Source: Deltaproteobacteria bacterium
GTDB lineage: Bacteria > Desulfobacterota > Binatia > HRBIN30 > JACQVA1
DNA: 64,000 nucleotides
Reading direction: 5' to 3'
Assembly (NCBI GenBank): GCA_016178705.1
Contig: JACOST010000013.1
Location: forward strand, 62,001 to 126,000
A program made the translations under genes and the position numbers. Of this stretch, positions 53,039 to 62,132 are shown in pieces (positions within the stretch are counted from its first letter, which is position 1; each line of letters opens with the position of its first letter). The notes below the pieces were generated by a model. That model was given only the letters and a program-made list of their open reading frames with translations. It searched no databases and was not told the DNA's origin.

Positions 53039-55222
53039 ATGAGCCCGTTGCGAACTTCGCGGTTGCACGTGTGGGGGCTGACGCTGCTGATCTGCGTGGT
53101 CGCCCGAGCGGGCTACGCGCAGCTCGCGTCGGAGCCCGCCGCCTTGGTGGTGTATCCCTACATCGTCGTGAACAGCGCCGCGGGCCAAGATACGTCCCTC
53201 CAGTTAAGCAATAGCCTCACGTCGGCCGCCGCGGTCGACGTGCGCTGCTTTTACGAGAACGACACACGGCACTGCGCTAGCGGCGGTGCGCTCTGCACAA
53301 CCAATGCTGACTGCGGTGCCGGCGGTTCGTGTGTACTGAACTGGCAGGCGATCGAGTTTGTCGTTCGACTGACGCCCAATCAGCCCATCGGTTGGCAAGC
53401 GAGCGCCGGCTTGCCGCTGCTGCCTTGCGACGCGGGCAGCGGCGGGCCATGCGGAGCAGGCGGCGACTTCAATACCGGTTCGATTCCTCCCCTGCCGGAA
53501 GACCCGTTCGTCGGGGCGCTACGCTGCTTCGTCGTCGATCCGACGGGGAAGCCATTCGGGAGCAACGCGCTGACGGGAACGGCGACACTCGAAACGTACG
53601 TGGCCGGTTCGCCGCCGATGCTCGATGAGGCGAAGTACGGCGCGATCGGGATCCCGGCGATCAGCAGCGGGCCAATCGCCAGCGTTGGGCTCGTGCTCGG
53701 TGGCGCTGGCGTCGACTACAACGCATGCCCACGCACGGTGCTCCTCAACCATGTTTTCGATGGTGCGCTGGAGCCGGCCGCACGGGCCAGCACGATCGAC
53801 ACGTTGCTGGTGCTCTTGCCGTGCGGTGCCGACCTGGTTTCCAATCTGCCGGGAGCGGCCATCGCGCAGTTTCTCGTCTACAGCGAGTTCGGTACCCGTT
53901 TCAGCACGTCCAGAAGTGTCACTGGCCAGTTCGTTAGCAAGCTTTCCAACATCGATACGACGAACAGCAACGCGAGCGTCTTCAGCGTTAAGGTCTCGGG
54001 AACGTTCGCCGGTCTCTCCGAGATCACCGGTATCGGCGGCGGGCTGCTAGCGCTAGCGATCGAGCGCCATCGTGACTTGATCGATCCGACGCGCGTCACC
54101 TCCGATGCCCATCTGGCTCACGGCACTGGAATTCGGGCGACTCCTGATCGTATCGTCCTGTTCTCGCCGACGCCGACCTTCACGCCCACGCGGACACCAA
54201 CGGTCACTCGCACCCCGACTCGCACTCACACGCCGACGCGAACACCGACCGCGACCCGAACGTTCACCAACACCCGCACCGCTACCTCGACGAGAACCCC
54301 GACGAGAACCCCGACCACAACCCCCACGCACACGCCGAGCTCAACACCGACGGTGACGCCCACCAACACAGAGACACCCACAACAACCGCAACCGTGACA
54401 CCAACACGCACGCCAAGCGCCACTCCCACCGCAACGCCCACGCGCACTCCGACTCACACCCCCTCGCCCACACCGACGCGCACGCCAACCACGACCCACA
54501 CACCGACCCGTACGCCGACAGTTTCTCCCACGCAGACGCCGACACGCACCCCCACTGCCACTGCGACGGCGACACCCACCCGCACCGCAACCCCGACCCT
54601 CACGTCGACGCGCACATCCACGGCCACAACGACTCCCACGTTCACACTCACATCGACCAACACGGTCACCGCGACGGTTACGCGGACTCCCACCGCCACC
54701 ATCACATCGACGGCGACCCCATCGGGTCGCCCGACCACCTCGGCATCGGGAACACCGACGGAGACTACGACCGTCACGCCAACGCGAACCGCAACCGTGA
54801 CCCCGACTCACACGCCTAGCGCGACCGCGTCCCGGACGGCGACGCCGACTCGAACGCCGACACCGACGGCAACTCCCTCCACGACGCCGACAGCGACGCC
54901 CACGCGCAGCGCGACACCAACCAGATCAGAAACCGCGACACCGACAGCGACGAGCAGCGCGACGCACACGGCGACTCTCACCCCGACCGCTCCGGAAACG
55001 CGGACGCCATCGCCAACGCCCTCGGCGCCTCCACCCGCTTGCGTCGGCGACTGCGATGGCGACCTCGTCGTCACACAGGAGGAAGCCCAGCACTGCTTGC
55101 AGATCGCCAACGGCGCCGCCCTCGCCGGTTGCGCTGCCTGCGATCGTAACGGCGACGGGGTAGTCGATCTCGGTGAAGCGCTGCGCTCGCTTCGTAACGC
55201 GACCAACGGCGGCTGCCAATAG
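53039..55222 (+). CDS. Secreted family protein, paralogue 4, with Thr-Pro stalk and dockerin-like tail
   Basis: The 727-residue protein starts four bases after paralogue 3. Residues about 26-375 repeat the family domain ([82 protein letters not shown]). A Thr-Pro stalk of about 290 residues follows (378-666). The tail [25 protein letters not shown]...[26 protein letters not shown] is a duplicated EF-hand in the arrangement of dockerin domains. It is the only family member with a stalk and tail, so it may be the anchored member of a complex or the one that joins a cohesin-bearing scaffold. Confidence 0.8.
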   Translation: MSPLRTSRLHVWGLTLLICVVARAGYAQLASEPAALVVYPYIVVNSAAGQDTSLQLSNSLTSAAAVDVRCFYENDTRHCASGGALCTTNADCGAGGSCVLNWQAIEFVVRLTPNQPIGWQASAGLPLLPCDAGSGGPCGAGGDFNTGSIPPLPEDPFVGALRCFVVDPTGKPFGSNALTGTATLETYVAGSPPMLDEAKYGAIGIPAISSGPIASVGLVLGGAGVDYNACPRTVLLNHVFDGALEPAARASTIDTLLVLLPCGADLVSNLPGAAIAQFLVYSEFGTRFSTSRSVTGQFVSKLSNIDTTNSNASVFSVKVSGTFAGLSEITGIGGGLLALAIERHRDLIDPTRVTSDAHLAHGTGIRATPDRIVLFSPTPTFTPTRTPTVTRTPTRTHTPTRTPTATRTFTNTRTATSTRTPTRTPTTTPTHTPSSTPTVTPTNTETPTTTATVTPTRTPSATPTATPTRTPTHTPSPTPTRTPTTTHTPTRTPTVSPTQTPTRTPTATATATPTRTATPTLTSTRTSTATTTPTFTLTSTNTVTATVTRTPTATITSTATPSGRPTTSASGTPTETTTVTPTRTATVTPTHTPSATASRTATPTRTPTPTATPSTTPTATPTRSATPTRSETATPTATSSATHTATLTPTAPETRTPSPTPSAPPPACVGDCDGDLVVTQEEAQHCLQIANGAALAGCAACDRNGDGVVDLGEALRSLRNATNGGCQ
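54171..55035 (+). repeat. Long Thr-Pro-encoding tandem repeat
   Basis: About 865 bases of imperfect units encode the stalk of paralogue 4, mostly (Thr-Pro-Thr-Arg/Ala) with ACG, ACC, CCG and CGC codons. It is the longest such tract in the window and resembles those at 2686-3165 and 48250-48640. It creates long valine/arginine-rich false frames on the minus strand. Confidence 0.85.
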
Positions 55223-55351
55223 CGCACGGCAACCCGTCGCTGCGCCGACAGCTCAGACGGCGCCGCCTCTCCTCTCAACCCCGAAGAAGTGATACGAGCG
55301 ACCGCACGCGTCGCCGTGGGTTCAAGGGCGCGGAGGGAATACTTGCCGACA

Positions 55352-56131
55352 ATGAGCGCTCGCAAGCGTAGCCAGAGTTGGGTGGTGCGGACGTTCCGCA
55401 GCAAAATCCGTCCGATCTTTTCGCGTCGGCTGGCAAATCTCGCGGCCGCCGTCGTTCCCCACCTCTACATGTTCTACATGCGGTTGGTGTGGGCGACTAG
55501 CCGTATCGAGGGGCGCGACTTCGTCCGGCTCAAGCAGATCAGCAAGGACCACAACGGCGCCGTCGCCTTGCTGTGGCACGAAGAGGTCATGACAGTCGCC
55601 TTCGGGTACTACTACCTCGGCCTTCGCGGGCACACGTTGGCGAGCTTGGGCGAATCGGGCGAATTGATCACCCGCATGCTGAAGCTGTGCAACTTCGTCG
55701 TCTTCCGCGGCGGCTCGACCACCGGCCGCTCACGCCGGCGCGAAGGCACGCTCCAAGAGCTGATCGATCACATGCAGACACACGACGACGTGATCTATGG
55801 CCTGACCGTCGACGGCTCGAAGGGCCCGCCCTATCGCCTGAAGACCGGCGGCATCATCATCGCACGGGATTGCGGCAGGCCAGTGGCTCTCGTGCGCACG
55901 TGGTACAAGCGCTGCCTGCGCTTGGCAACCTGGGATCGCATGGCCATCCCCCTGCCCTTCAACGTGATCCGCTACTACCTGCGCGGCCCGTTCATGGTGC
56001 CCGCGAGCGCGTACACCGACGAAGGCCTCGAACAGTTCCGGCTCGAAATGGAAAACAATCTGATCGACCTCGCCGCGCAAAGTTACGTCGACATGGGACA
56101 AGCACGGCCGGCGAATTTGGTGAAGCGATAG
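55352..56131 (+). CDS. DUF374 lysophospholipid acyltransferase-like protein
   Basis: The ATG at 55352 is chosen; a GTG at 55289 would add 21 residues. The 259-residue product has a hydrophobic N-terminal stretch and the DUF374 signatures: VALLWHEEVM (acyltransferase-type His), ESGELITRML, VFRGGSTTGRSRRREGTLQELIDHM, and DGSKGPPYRLKTGGIIIARDCGRPVA. The GSTTGRSRR loop matches the conserved RGSS-like block. The family is related to lipid A and glycerolipid acyltransferases and acts at the inner membrane. The convergent glycosyltransferase-9 gene next door supports an envelope lipid or LPS role. Confidence 0.85.
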   Translation: MSARKRSQSWVVRTFRSKIRPIFSRRLANLAAAVVPHLYMFYMRLVWATSRIEGRDFVRLKQISKDHNGAVALLWHEEVMTVAFGYYYLGLRGHTLASLGESGELITRMLKLCNFVVFRGGSTTGRSRRREGTLQELIDHMQTHDDVIYGLTVDGSKGPPYRLKTGGIIIARDCGRPVALVRTWYKRCLRLATWDRMAIPLPFNVIRYYLRGPFMVPASAYTDEGLEQFRLEMENNLIDLAAQSYVDMGQARPANLVKR

Positions 56132-56163
56132 AGAACACAAACGGCGAGCGCCCGCCCTCGTCG

Positions 56164-57201
56164 CTACCCATCATCCCGCCCGGCCCGCCGATGGAGGAAG
56201 GGCGCGGCGGCGTCACACACCTGCTCGACGGTGGCGGTCGCCACCGGATCGGACTGCTCGAGCCCCGTCGGCGCAGACACCACGATTTGATCCGGATCGT
56301 TCGCGCTGTCGGTCCACAAACGCTCAGCTCCGGTCCGAATGATCACCACGGTCGGACAGCCGGCGGCGGTGGCGATGTGCTTGGCGCCACCGTCGTTGCC
56401 GATCCAGACATGGCAACGTTCGTACATCGCCGCGAGTTCCTGAATGGTCGTCGCACCATAGTCCCACAGGGCGGGGCGTTCCTGCATGCGGGCCACGACC
56501 GCGCGCACTTGCTCGACCTCATCCGCAGCGGCGGTCAACACCAGTTGCGCCCCGTGCGCGCGGACCAAACAATCCGCCACCGCAGCGTAACGCTTCGGCA
56601 ACCACTGCTTGTCGCGCACTTTCGCCGCGGCCGAGATCGCAACGATCGGTCGATCGGAACGAATGCCCGCTTGCGTGAACAACGCAGCGGCCCGTTCGCG
56701 GTCTGCTTCCGAAACGGCCAACGCGAGACGCACGTCCGCCGGCGCCGGGACGCCGATGACCGCCGCTACCCGCGGGAATTTGCGCGCGACGTAAATCGGA
56801 TCGTTCCACCCAGGCACGAGGCGATTGTAGATTCGGTCACGGGGGCGGAGTTTTTCCCAGCCGACGCGGACCCGCACGCCAGACGTGAGAACAAGCAGAG
56901 CGCTGCGCGGGCTGCTCTGCAGATCGAGGACCGCATCGTATCGGGCCGCGCGGCAGGTCGCGATCGCGCGCAGCCAGGAGACCATCCCGTGCTCCAACAC
57001 CAGCACCCGATCGATGTGCGGATTGTTGATCAAGACCTGATCGAAGCCGGCGAGCGTCAGGACATCGAGCCGGGCGGCGGGGTACGCCTGACGAATCGCG
57101 CGCAACGTCGGCGTTAGCAGCAGCACATCGCCAAACCGACGCAGCCGAATAACCAGGATGCGTGCTGATGGCGCGAGAGCGGGGCCAGAGATGGACGTCA
57201 T
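56164..57201 (-). CDS. Glycosyltransferase family 9 (heptosyltransferase-like)
   Basis: The ATG at 57201 gives 345 residues; a GTG at 57231 is also possible. The N-terminus ILVIRLRRFGDVLLLTPTLRAIRQAYPAARLDVL is typical of ADP-heptose:LPS heptosyltransferases. The C-terminal half has VAISAAAKVRDKQWLPKRYAAVAD and the conserved WIGNDGGAKHIATAAGCPTVVIIRTG block. The usual DSG motif is NDGG here. It transfers heptose-like sugars onto the LPS core or another glycan at the inner face of the membrane. Convergent with the DUF374 gene, 32 bases apart. Confidence 0.85.
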   Translation of the reverse strand: MTSISGPALAPSARILVIRLRRFGDVLLLTPTLRAIRQAYPAARLDVLTLAGFDQVLINNPHIDRVLVLEHGMVSWLRAIATCRAARYDAVLDLQSSPRSALLVLTSGVRVRVGWEKLRPRDRIYNRLVPGWNDPIYVARKFPRVAAVIGVPAPADVRLALAVSEADRERAAALFTQAGIRSDRPIVAISAAAKVRDKQWLPKRYAAVADCLVRAHGAQLVLTAAADEVEQVRAVVARMQERPALWDYGATTIQELAAMYERCHVWIGNDGGAKHIATAAGCPTVVIIRTGAERLWTDSANDPDQIVVSAPTGLEQSDPVATATVEQVCDAAAPFLHRRAGRDDG

Positions 57202-57533
57202 CGACGGTGTCCGCGAGTGATGCCCCGGCACATGGAGGACACGGGCATGGTGGGAGACAACAGGAAGCCACGCGCGGGGTCAAGGGGCGCGTCCGAGGCG
57301 CATGATTGGCACGCGCAGCCGGACTACACTGCGCGCCGCGCGATGTTCGACCCAAACTCGGTCCAGCAGAAGGCAAGGCCAGCAGGACAAGAGCGCGAGC
57401 GGCGTGATCACGGCGCGACCCGCCGGCCGTTCCCTTTTTCCCCGCTGTCCGATCCGTCGGCGGAAGTGGACACGGCAGACGGGCGCCCATTGGGCGAATT
57501 GCGCTCCGCACGTCCCTCGGCACGTCTCACGGA
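57202..57533. other. Intergenic region
   Basis: About 330 bases separate the divergent glycosyltransferase and methyltransferase genes. Open frames can be read on both strands, but they are basic and low in complexity and lack a supporting motif. The only signal I see is the promoter-like pair that follows. Confidence 0.4.
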
Positions 57534-57563
57534 TTGACAGCCGAGGGCGCACGGTGGTCTAAC
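57534..57563 (+). promoter_or_regulatory. Candidate sigma-70 promoter of mddA
   Basis: TTGACA (57534-57539), an 18-base spacer and TCTAAC (57558-57563, four of six to consensus) lie 37 bases upstream of the mddA start, which has GGAGG in between. The -35 match is perfect and the -10 is moderate. Confidence 0.45.
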
Positions 57564-57600
57564 GGCGACCACAACAAGCGAGCAACGGAGGTTGGTGGCC

Positions 57601-58380
57601 ATGACGACGGGAACCTCGATGACGGCGCAGCGCCCGGCTGGCGCTGTCGCCCGAGCGCTGACGCTGCTATACGGCGTCGGCTCCTATCTCTTCTTCTTCT
57701 GTACGTTTCTCTACCTGATCGGCTTCGTCGGGAACTGGGTCGTACCGAAGGGCATCGACGACGGCACCCTCGCCGCATCGGCTGGCGCGGCCGTCGCTGC
57801 CAATGTCCTGCTTCTTGGCCTCTTCGCTGTGCAGCACACGATCATGGCGCGCCCCGCGTTCAAGGAGATCTGGACGCGCTGGGTGCCGTGGCATGTCGAG
57901 CGCAGTACGTTCGTCTTACTCTCGACCGCGATCCTCGCGGTCATGGCTTGGCAATGGCGGCCGCTGCCCCAGCCTGTGTGGCGCTTCGAGAGCCCGCTGG
58001 CCGCCGGCGTCCTCGCGGCCGCCTCGCTCGCCGGCTGGGGGATGGTGCTGGTGTCGACGTTTCTCATCGACCACTTCGATCTCTTCGGCGTCAAGCAGAC
58101 GGTTTCCTACGCACTGGGACGTCCACTCGAACCTCCCAGGTTTAGGGAGCGCCTCTTCTACCGCTGGGTGCGGCACCCGCTCATGCTCGGGTTCCTGATC
58201 GCTTTCTGGGCGACACCCACGATGAGTCGGGGGCATCTCCTCTTCGCGGTGGTGACGACCCTCTACGTGCTGATTGCGATCCAGATCGAGGAACGGACGC
58301 TCGTGTACCTCCACGGAGAGCAGTACCGCAGCTACCAACGACGCGTGCCGATGCTCCTACCGTTCGGCCGCCGCCAGTAG
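57601..58380 (+). CDS. mddA: Methanethiol S-methyltransferase
   Basis: This membrane enzyme transfers a methyl group from S-adenosylmethionine to methanethiol, making dimethyl sulfide. The ATG at 57601 has GGAGG nine bases upstream and gives 259 residues with five or six helices. The MddA pattern is clear: LLYGVGSYLFFFCTFLYLIGFVGNWVVPKGID, LFAVQHTIMARPAFKEIWTRWVP, ERSTFVLLSTAILAVMAWQWRPLP and STFLIDHFDLFGVKQ. The isoprenylcysteine methyltransferase-like SAM site is RHPLMLGFLIAFWATP...EERTLVYLHGEQYRSYQRRVPMLLP. It is a monocistronic gene with its own promoter-like element. The family also includes NnrU-like proteins, but this protein matches MddA better. Confidence 0.85.
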   Translation: MTTGTSMTAQRPAGAVARALTLLYGVGSYLFFFCTFLYLIGFVGNWVVPKGIDDGTLAASAGAAVAANVLLLGLFAVQHTIMARPAFKEIWTRWVPWHVERSTFVLLSTAILAVMAWQWRPLPQPVWRFESPLAAGVLAAASLAGWGMVLVSTFLIDHFDLFGVKQTVSYALGRPLEPPRFRERLFYRWVRHPLMLGFLIAFWATPTMSRGHLLFAVVTTLYVLIAIQIEERTLVYLHGEQYRSYQRRVPMLLPFGRRQ

Positions 58381-58538
58381 GCCTGACAGCCGATCATCAA
58401 GGTCGTTACCACTGTCGATCGAACAAGATCTCGATTGACGACCGCTCGACTCAGTGGCACTAAGAACACCGCATGCGCGATACGACCCTCCATCTCACTT
58501 GGAGCGGCGCGGTGAACTGCCGAGCGACATCCAATTAA

Positions 58539-59966
58539 ATGGACCCGCAAGACACCTTCGTCGAGAAGTTCGTCACCTTCCGCAAACTGGTTTCTCCCAA
58601 TCAGCTTCAGCAGGCCAAAGCGCTGATTGCGCGCAGTCCCGACAAATCGCTGTTGCAGTGTCTGATGGAGTTGGGGTTTGTCAGCGAGACCGACTCCAAG
58701 TCCACCCTGCAACTGTACGAGAAGAGCCTCCGAGATCAGCCGCGAACAACCGTCGCACAACCGGCACAGCGCGCCCAGACACCCACCGCCGCGACACCCG
58801 TCGGCACGGCCTCCGCCGCGGTGGAAGCGCCGCCCGCAGCGGTCACGATACCTGAAACCGACTCTGCGAGAATCGCCGCCTTCAGTCACCTGCATGACTA
58901 CCTGGACTACGCGCGCGAAGTCGGCGCCTCCGACCTGCACATCAACGTCGGCTATCCGCCGATCATTCGCAAACACGGCCGGCTGCTCCCGCTTTCCAAG
59001 ACCTTGCTCGGCTCCGCAGAAACGGAGAAGCTGCTGTTTCAAATCTTGACTGACGAGCAAGCGCAGCGCACTCGCGAGGACAAGTCCCTCGACTTCTGTT
59101 ACCGGGCGCCTGACCAAGGCCGTTACCGTAGTTGCATCCTGAAGCAGCGCATCGGATGGGACGGTTCGTTCCGCGTCGTGCAATCGCAAGTGCCCTCCTT
59201 CGAGCAACTCGGGCTGCCGGAGCAACTGCGGCGCTTGACCGAGTTCAACCAGGGGCTTGTGCTGATCACCGGCCCCAATGGCTGCGGGAAGTCCACCACC
59301 CTGGCCGCCATGGTGGAGTTGGTCAACCAGAACCGCGACGATCACATCATCACGATTGAAGATCCGGTGGAGTTCAACTTCGTCCCCGTCAAATGTCAGA
59401 TCAATCAGCGAGAAGTCGGCGCACATACTAAGAGTTTTTCGGCGGCGCTGCGCGCGGCGCTGCGCGAGGATCCCGACGTGATCGTCATCGGTGAACTGCG
59501 CGATCGCGAGACTGTCTCACTGGCGATCACGGCCGCCGAAACTGGGCACTTGGTTTTCGGCACCATGCACACGACCTCAGCGGCGCGCACCATCGACCGC
59601 GTCCTCGATGTCTTTCCCGCCGACGAGCAGCCGCAGATCCGCAGCATGATTTCCGAGTCCATCAGAGGGATCGTCTGCCAGCAGCTCATTTTCCGAAAAG
59701 ACGGCACCGGGCGCGCAGCCGCGCTCGAAATCTTGCTGAACACGCCGGCGGTCAGTAACCTCATACGGGAACGCAAGCTGTTCCAGATTCCCTCGACCAT
59801 CCAGACCTCAAAGCAACAAGGCATGGTCTTACTCGACAACTCCTTGCTGGAATTGGTCAACGCCGGCGTCATCGACGGAGTCGAAGCCTACTACGCCGCC
59901 GACAGCAAGAGTTCCTTCCTGCAGTGGGCGCCGAAGATCGATGGCTTGGCCGCCGAGGGATCGTGA
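58539..59966 (+). CDS. PilT/PilU-like type IV pilus ATPase with N-terminal extension
   Basis: This 475-residue secretion-type ATPase has a 110-residue N-terminal extension: a helical segment resembling the start of GspE/PilB (FRKLVSPNQLQQAKALI..., CLMELGFVSE) and an Ala/Pro/Thr linker. The PilT core starts at about 118 (YLDYAREVGASDLHINVGYPP). Walker A is G245PNGCGKSTT, differing from the usual GPTGSGKS. The Asp box ITIEDPVEF, Walker B DVIVIGELRDRET and His box MHTTSAARTIDRVLD follow. The C-terminal AIRNLIREGK element is SNLIRERKLFQ. It would drive pilus retraction or a related filament. The stop overlaps the start of the second ATPase by one base. Confidence 0.85.
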   Translation: MDPQDTFVEKFVTFRKLVSPNQLQQAKALIARSPDKSLLQCLMELGFVSETDSKSTLQLYEKSLRDQPRTTVAQPAQRAQTPTAATPVGTASAAVEAPPAAVTIPETDSARIAAFSHLHDYLDYAREVGASDLHINVGYPPIIRKHGRLLPLSKTLLGSAETEKLLFQILTDEQAQRTREDKSLDFCYRAPDQGRYRSCILKQRIGWDGSFRVVQSQVPSFEQLGLPEQLRRLTEFNQGLVLITGPNGCGKSTTLAAMVELVNQNRDDHIITIEDPVEFNFVPVKCQINQREVGAHTKSFSAALRAALREDPDVIVIGELRDRETVSLAITAAETGHLVFGTMHTTSAARTIDRVLDVFPADEQPQIRSMISESIRGIVCQQLIFRKDGTGRAAALEILLNTPAVSNLIRERKLFQIPSTIQTSKQQGMVLLDNSLLELVNAGVIDGVEAYYAADSKSSFLQWAPKIDGLAAEGS

Positions 59967-61027
59967 TGCCCGCCATTGATCAGTGGTTCGATGCGATGTT
60001 GGCGGCCGATGGCTCGGACTTGCATCTCGCCGAAGGACAGCCGCCCAAGATCCGCCGCAACGGCCGGCTAGAGCAACTGGACTATCCCGCGCTGACGGCG
60101 GATACGATGCACGCCTACCTCAAAGAGATTTGTAGCGCGGAGCGCTGGCAGCAATTCCTCGACAGCGGCGATCTGGATTTCGCTTACGCCTTTGGTGAGA
60201 AGGCCCGCTTCCGCTCGAACTACTTCAACCAATCGCACGGCATGGGCGCTGTCTTCCGAACCATCCCGAGCAAGATCAAAACTCTCGACGACTTGAAGCT
60301 GCCGGCGGTTTTGAAGACGTTCAGTCTGTTGCGCTCGGGCCTCGTACTGGTGACCGGCCCCACCGGTTCAGGCAAGTCCACAACACTGGCGGCGATCATC
60401 GACTTGATCAACGAAACCAGCGCCCGGCACATCCTGACCATCGAGGAGCCGATTGAATTCGTGCACCCGAACAAGATGTCGATCCTCTGCCAGCGCGAGG
60501 TCGGCATCGACGTGTCCTCGTTTGCCGATGGGCTGAGAACCGCCGGCCGGCAGGATTGCGACGTGATTCTCGTGGGTGAAATGCGCGACTACGAAACCAT
60601 CTCGATGGCGGTCAGCGCCGCATCGACTGGGTCGTTGGTGTTCGGGACCTTGCACACGAGCTCCGCGGTGAAGACCGTCGACCGGATCATTGACGCCTTT
60701 CCTTCCGGGCAGCAAGCGCAGATCCGCAGCATGCTCGCCGATTCTCTCAAGGGCGTATGCGCCCAGATCCTCCTCAGAACCGCCGATGGCAACGGGCGGC
60801 TCGCTTGCAATGAAATACTCCTCTCGAGTGGAGCGCTGGCGAATTCCATTCGCGAAGGCAAGACGCCGAACATTCGGAACATCATCCAAGGCGGCAAGAG
60901 CCAGGGGATGCAGTTGATGGACGACGCGATCCAAAAATATCTGAGCGAGCAGAAGATCACCGGCGAAGAAGCCTACATGAAGGCCACCGAGAAATCGCGC
61001 TTCATCCAGCACGCGCAGCGCGCGTGA
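59966..61027 (+). CDS. pilT: Type IV pilus retraction ATPase PilT
   Basis: The ATG at 59966 overlaps the previous stop by one base and gives 353 residues, the normal PilT length. The N-terminal domain opens PAIDQWFDAMLAADGSDLHLAEGQPPKIRRNG. The ATPase has canonical GPTGSGKSTT, TIEEPIEFVH, DVILVGEMRDYETI and LHTSSAVKTVDRIIDAFP. The C-terminal NSIREGKTPNIRNIIQGGKSQGMQLMDDAI matches PilT well. One change is AGRQDCDVILVGE where most PilT read REDPDVILVGE. With the upstream PilT/PilU-like gene it forms the common pilT-pilU arrangement in reverse order. No other pilus genes are in the window. Confidence 0.9.
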   Translation: MPAIDQWFDAMLAADGSDLHLAEGQPPKIRRNGRLEQLDYPALTADTMHAYLKEICSAERWQQFLDSGDLDFAYAFGEKARFRSNYFNQSHGMGAVFRTIPSKIKTLDDLKLPAVLKTFSLLRSGLVLVTGPTGSGKSTTLAAIIDLINETSARHILTIEEPIEFVHPNKMSILCQREVGIDVSSFADGLRTAGRQDCDVILVGEMRDYETISMAVSAASTGSLVFGTLHTSSAVKTVDRIIDAFPSGQQAQIRSMLADSLKGVCAQILLRTADGNGRLACNEILLSSGALANSIREGKTPNIRNIIQGGKSQGMQLMDDAIQKYLSEQKITGEEAYMKATEKSRFIQHAQRA

Positions 61028-61088
61028 TCCACCCATTCTCCCCTAGTCCATCGCGCTCTCCTCACCCGCATCAAACCGGAGCGCGCCA

Positions 61089-61922
61089 TCAGAGCTGGGC
61101 AGCGGTCGCGCAGTCGCTCATCGCCCGATTCAGCGCGGCGATCAGGTCATCGACGGTAACCGCGTCGTCCGAATTGGCGTCGAACGATGGGCAGACGTCG
61201 ATGGCTGTGATGCCGAGCGCGATGTTGACGCCCAGGATCAGCTCGTCCACCTTGACAGCGCCGTCCTGATCGCAGTCGCCAACGCAACGGACCGGCGTGG
61301 GCGGCGTCGCCGACGGCGGAGCGGTTGGTGAGGAGGTCGGTGTCGGCAGCTCCGGTGACGGCGACATTGTCGGCGAAGGGGTCGGTGTGGGCAACGCGAC
61401 GCTTCGCCGCAGGACGAGGTCAGCGCACTGGTAGTAGATGTCGTTCCCCGGCGTCACGTACGGCGGCTTGTCGTACATCACTTGAATCAACTGAAGCGTG
61501 CAGCGATCGCACTCGATGTCGGGCAAAGTGATCTGCGCGCCACTCACCCCGCCGTACGGCGTATCGGCGATGCCGTCGAGGAGCACCGAGTCGTTCGAGT
61601 ACAACTCGATCTTGGGAGAAGTCGTACTGCAACCGTTCAAGCACTTCGGATCAACGAAGCCGTTGTCCCCTTCGGCGTCGAACGAGAGGCGGAAATGTCC
61701 CGGATGATTCACGTACTCGTCCCACACGACCGTGATCGAAGCCCCCGGCTCGAGCACGGTCACGTGGCTGGTGCGCGCTCCGCCGGCAATGCCGCAGGGG
61801 CCGGACTTGAGCACGTTGTCACCGTAGCGCGACGGCGGGTAACGAAGGCCGACGTGAGCCGCGGCGGGCGTTGCGAGCGCAACGGCGAAGCCAAAGGCGA
61901 CCAATTGGAGAAGCGCCTTCAC
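61089..61922 (-). CDS. Secreted polysaccharide-monooxygenase-like protein with dockerin-like tail
   Basis: A GTG at 61922 gives a clean signal peptide (VKALLQLVAFGFAVALATPAAA), so the mature protein begins with His23, the hallmark first ligand of the copper His-brace in lytic polysaccharide monooxygenases; an ATG at 61988 would extend the N-terminus. The domain reads HVGLRYPPSRYGDNVLKSGPCG..., then DEYVNHPGHFRLSF with the likely second ligand, paired Cys and ITLPDIECDRCTLQLIQVMYD. It resembles SCE4755-type monooxygenase-like proteins. A Pro/Thr linker leads to a dockerin-like pair (CVGDCDQDGAVKVDELILGVNIALG...FDANSDDAVTVDDLIAALNRAMSDC). Oxidative polysaccharide cleavage is likely but unproven. 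Convergent with pilT. Confidence 0.75.
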   Translation of the reverse strand: MKALLQLVAFGFAVALATPAAAHVGLRYPPSRYGDNVLKSGPCGIAGGARTSHVTVLEPGASITVVWDEYVNHPGHFRLSFDAEGDNGFVDPKCLNGCSTTSPKIELYSNDSVLLDGIADTPYGGVSGAQITLPDIECDRCTLQLIQVMYDKPPYVTPGNDIYYQCADLVLRRSVALPTPTPSPTMSPSPELPTPTSSPTAPPSATPPTPVRCVGDCDQDGAVKVDELILGVNIALGITAIDVCPSFDANSDDAVTVDDLIAALNRAMSDCATAAQL

Positions 61923-61998
61923 GCGTCGACTGTATGGACTCGGGCGAGCTTTCGCAATCGACGTTGCGCGTGACGCCCTGTCGTTCATTCAGCACTCT

Positions 61999-62061
61999 GC
62001 ATTCCGCACTCCCCATTCCCCATTCCCCATTCCCCATTCCGCATTCCGCATTCCGCATTCC
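61999..62061. repeat. 7-bp tandem repeat (CATTCCC/CATTCCG)
   Basis: A run of 7-base units, first CATTCCC-type and then CATTCCG-type, lies upstream of the divergent monooxygenase-like gene and the small unknown gene. Such GGAATG-like arrays are common, length-variable intergenic repeats. It could change spacing between the two promoters. Confidence 0.8.
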
Positions 62062-62132
62062 AAAGACCCTTGCCCTTTGGTGCGGCGCCTGCGATCGTGC
62101 GCTACACAAGCTCACACGCGAAGGAGACAGCG

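Noticed and set aside
57217-57537. 106-codon plus-strand frame between the glycosyltransferase and mddA
   Set aside because: It is basic, low in complexity, has no ribosome-binding site and resembles no family.
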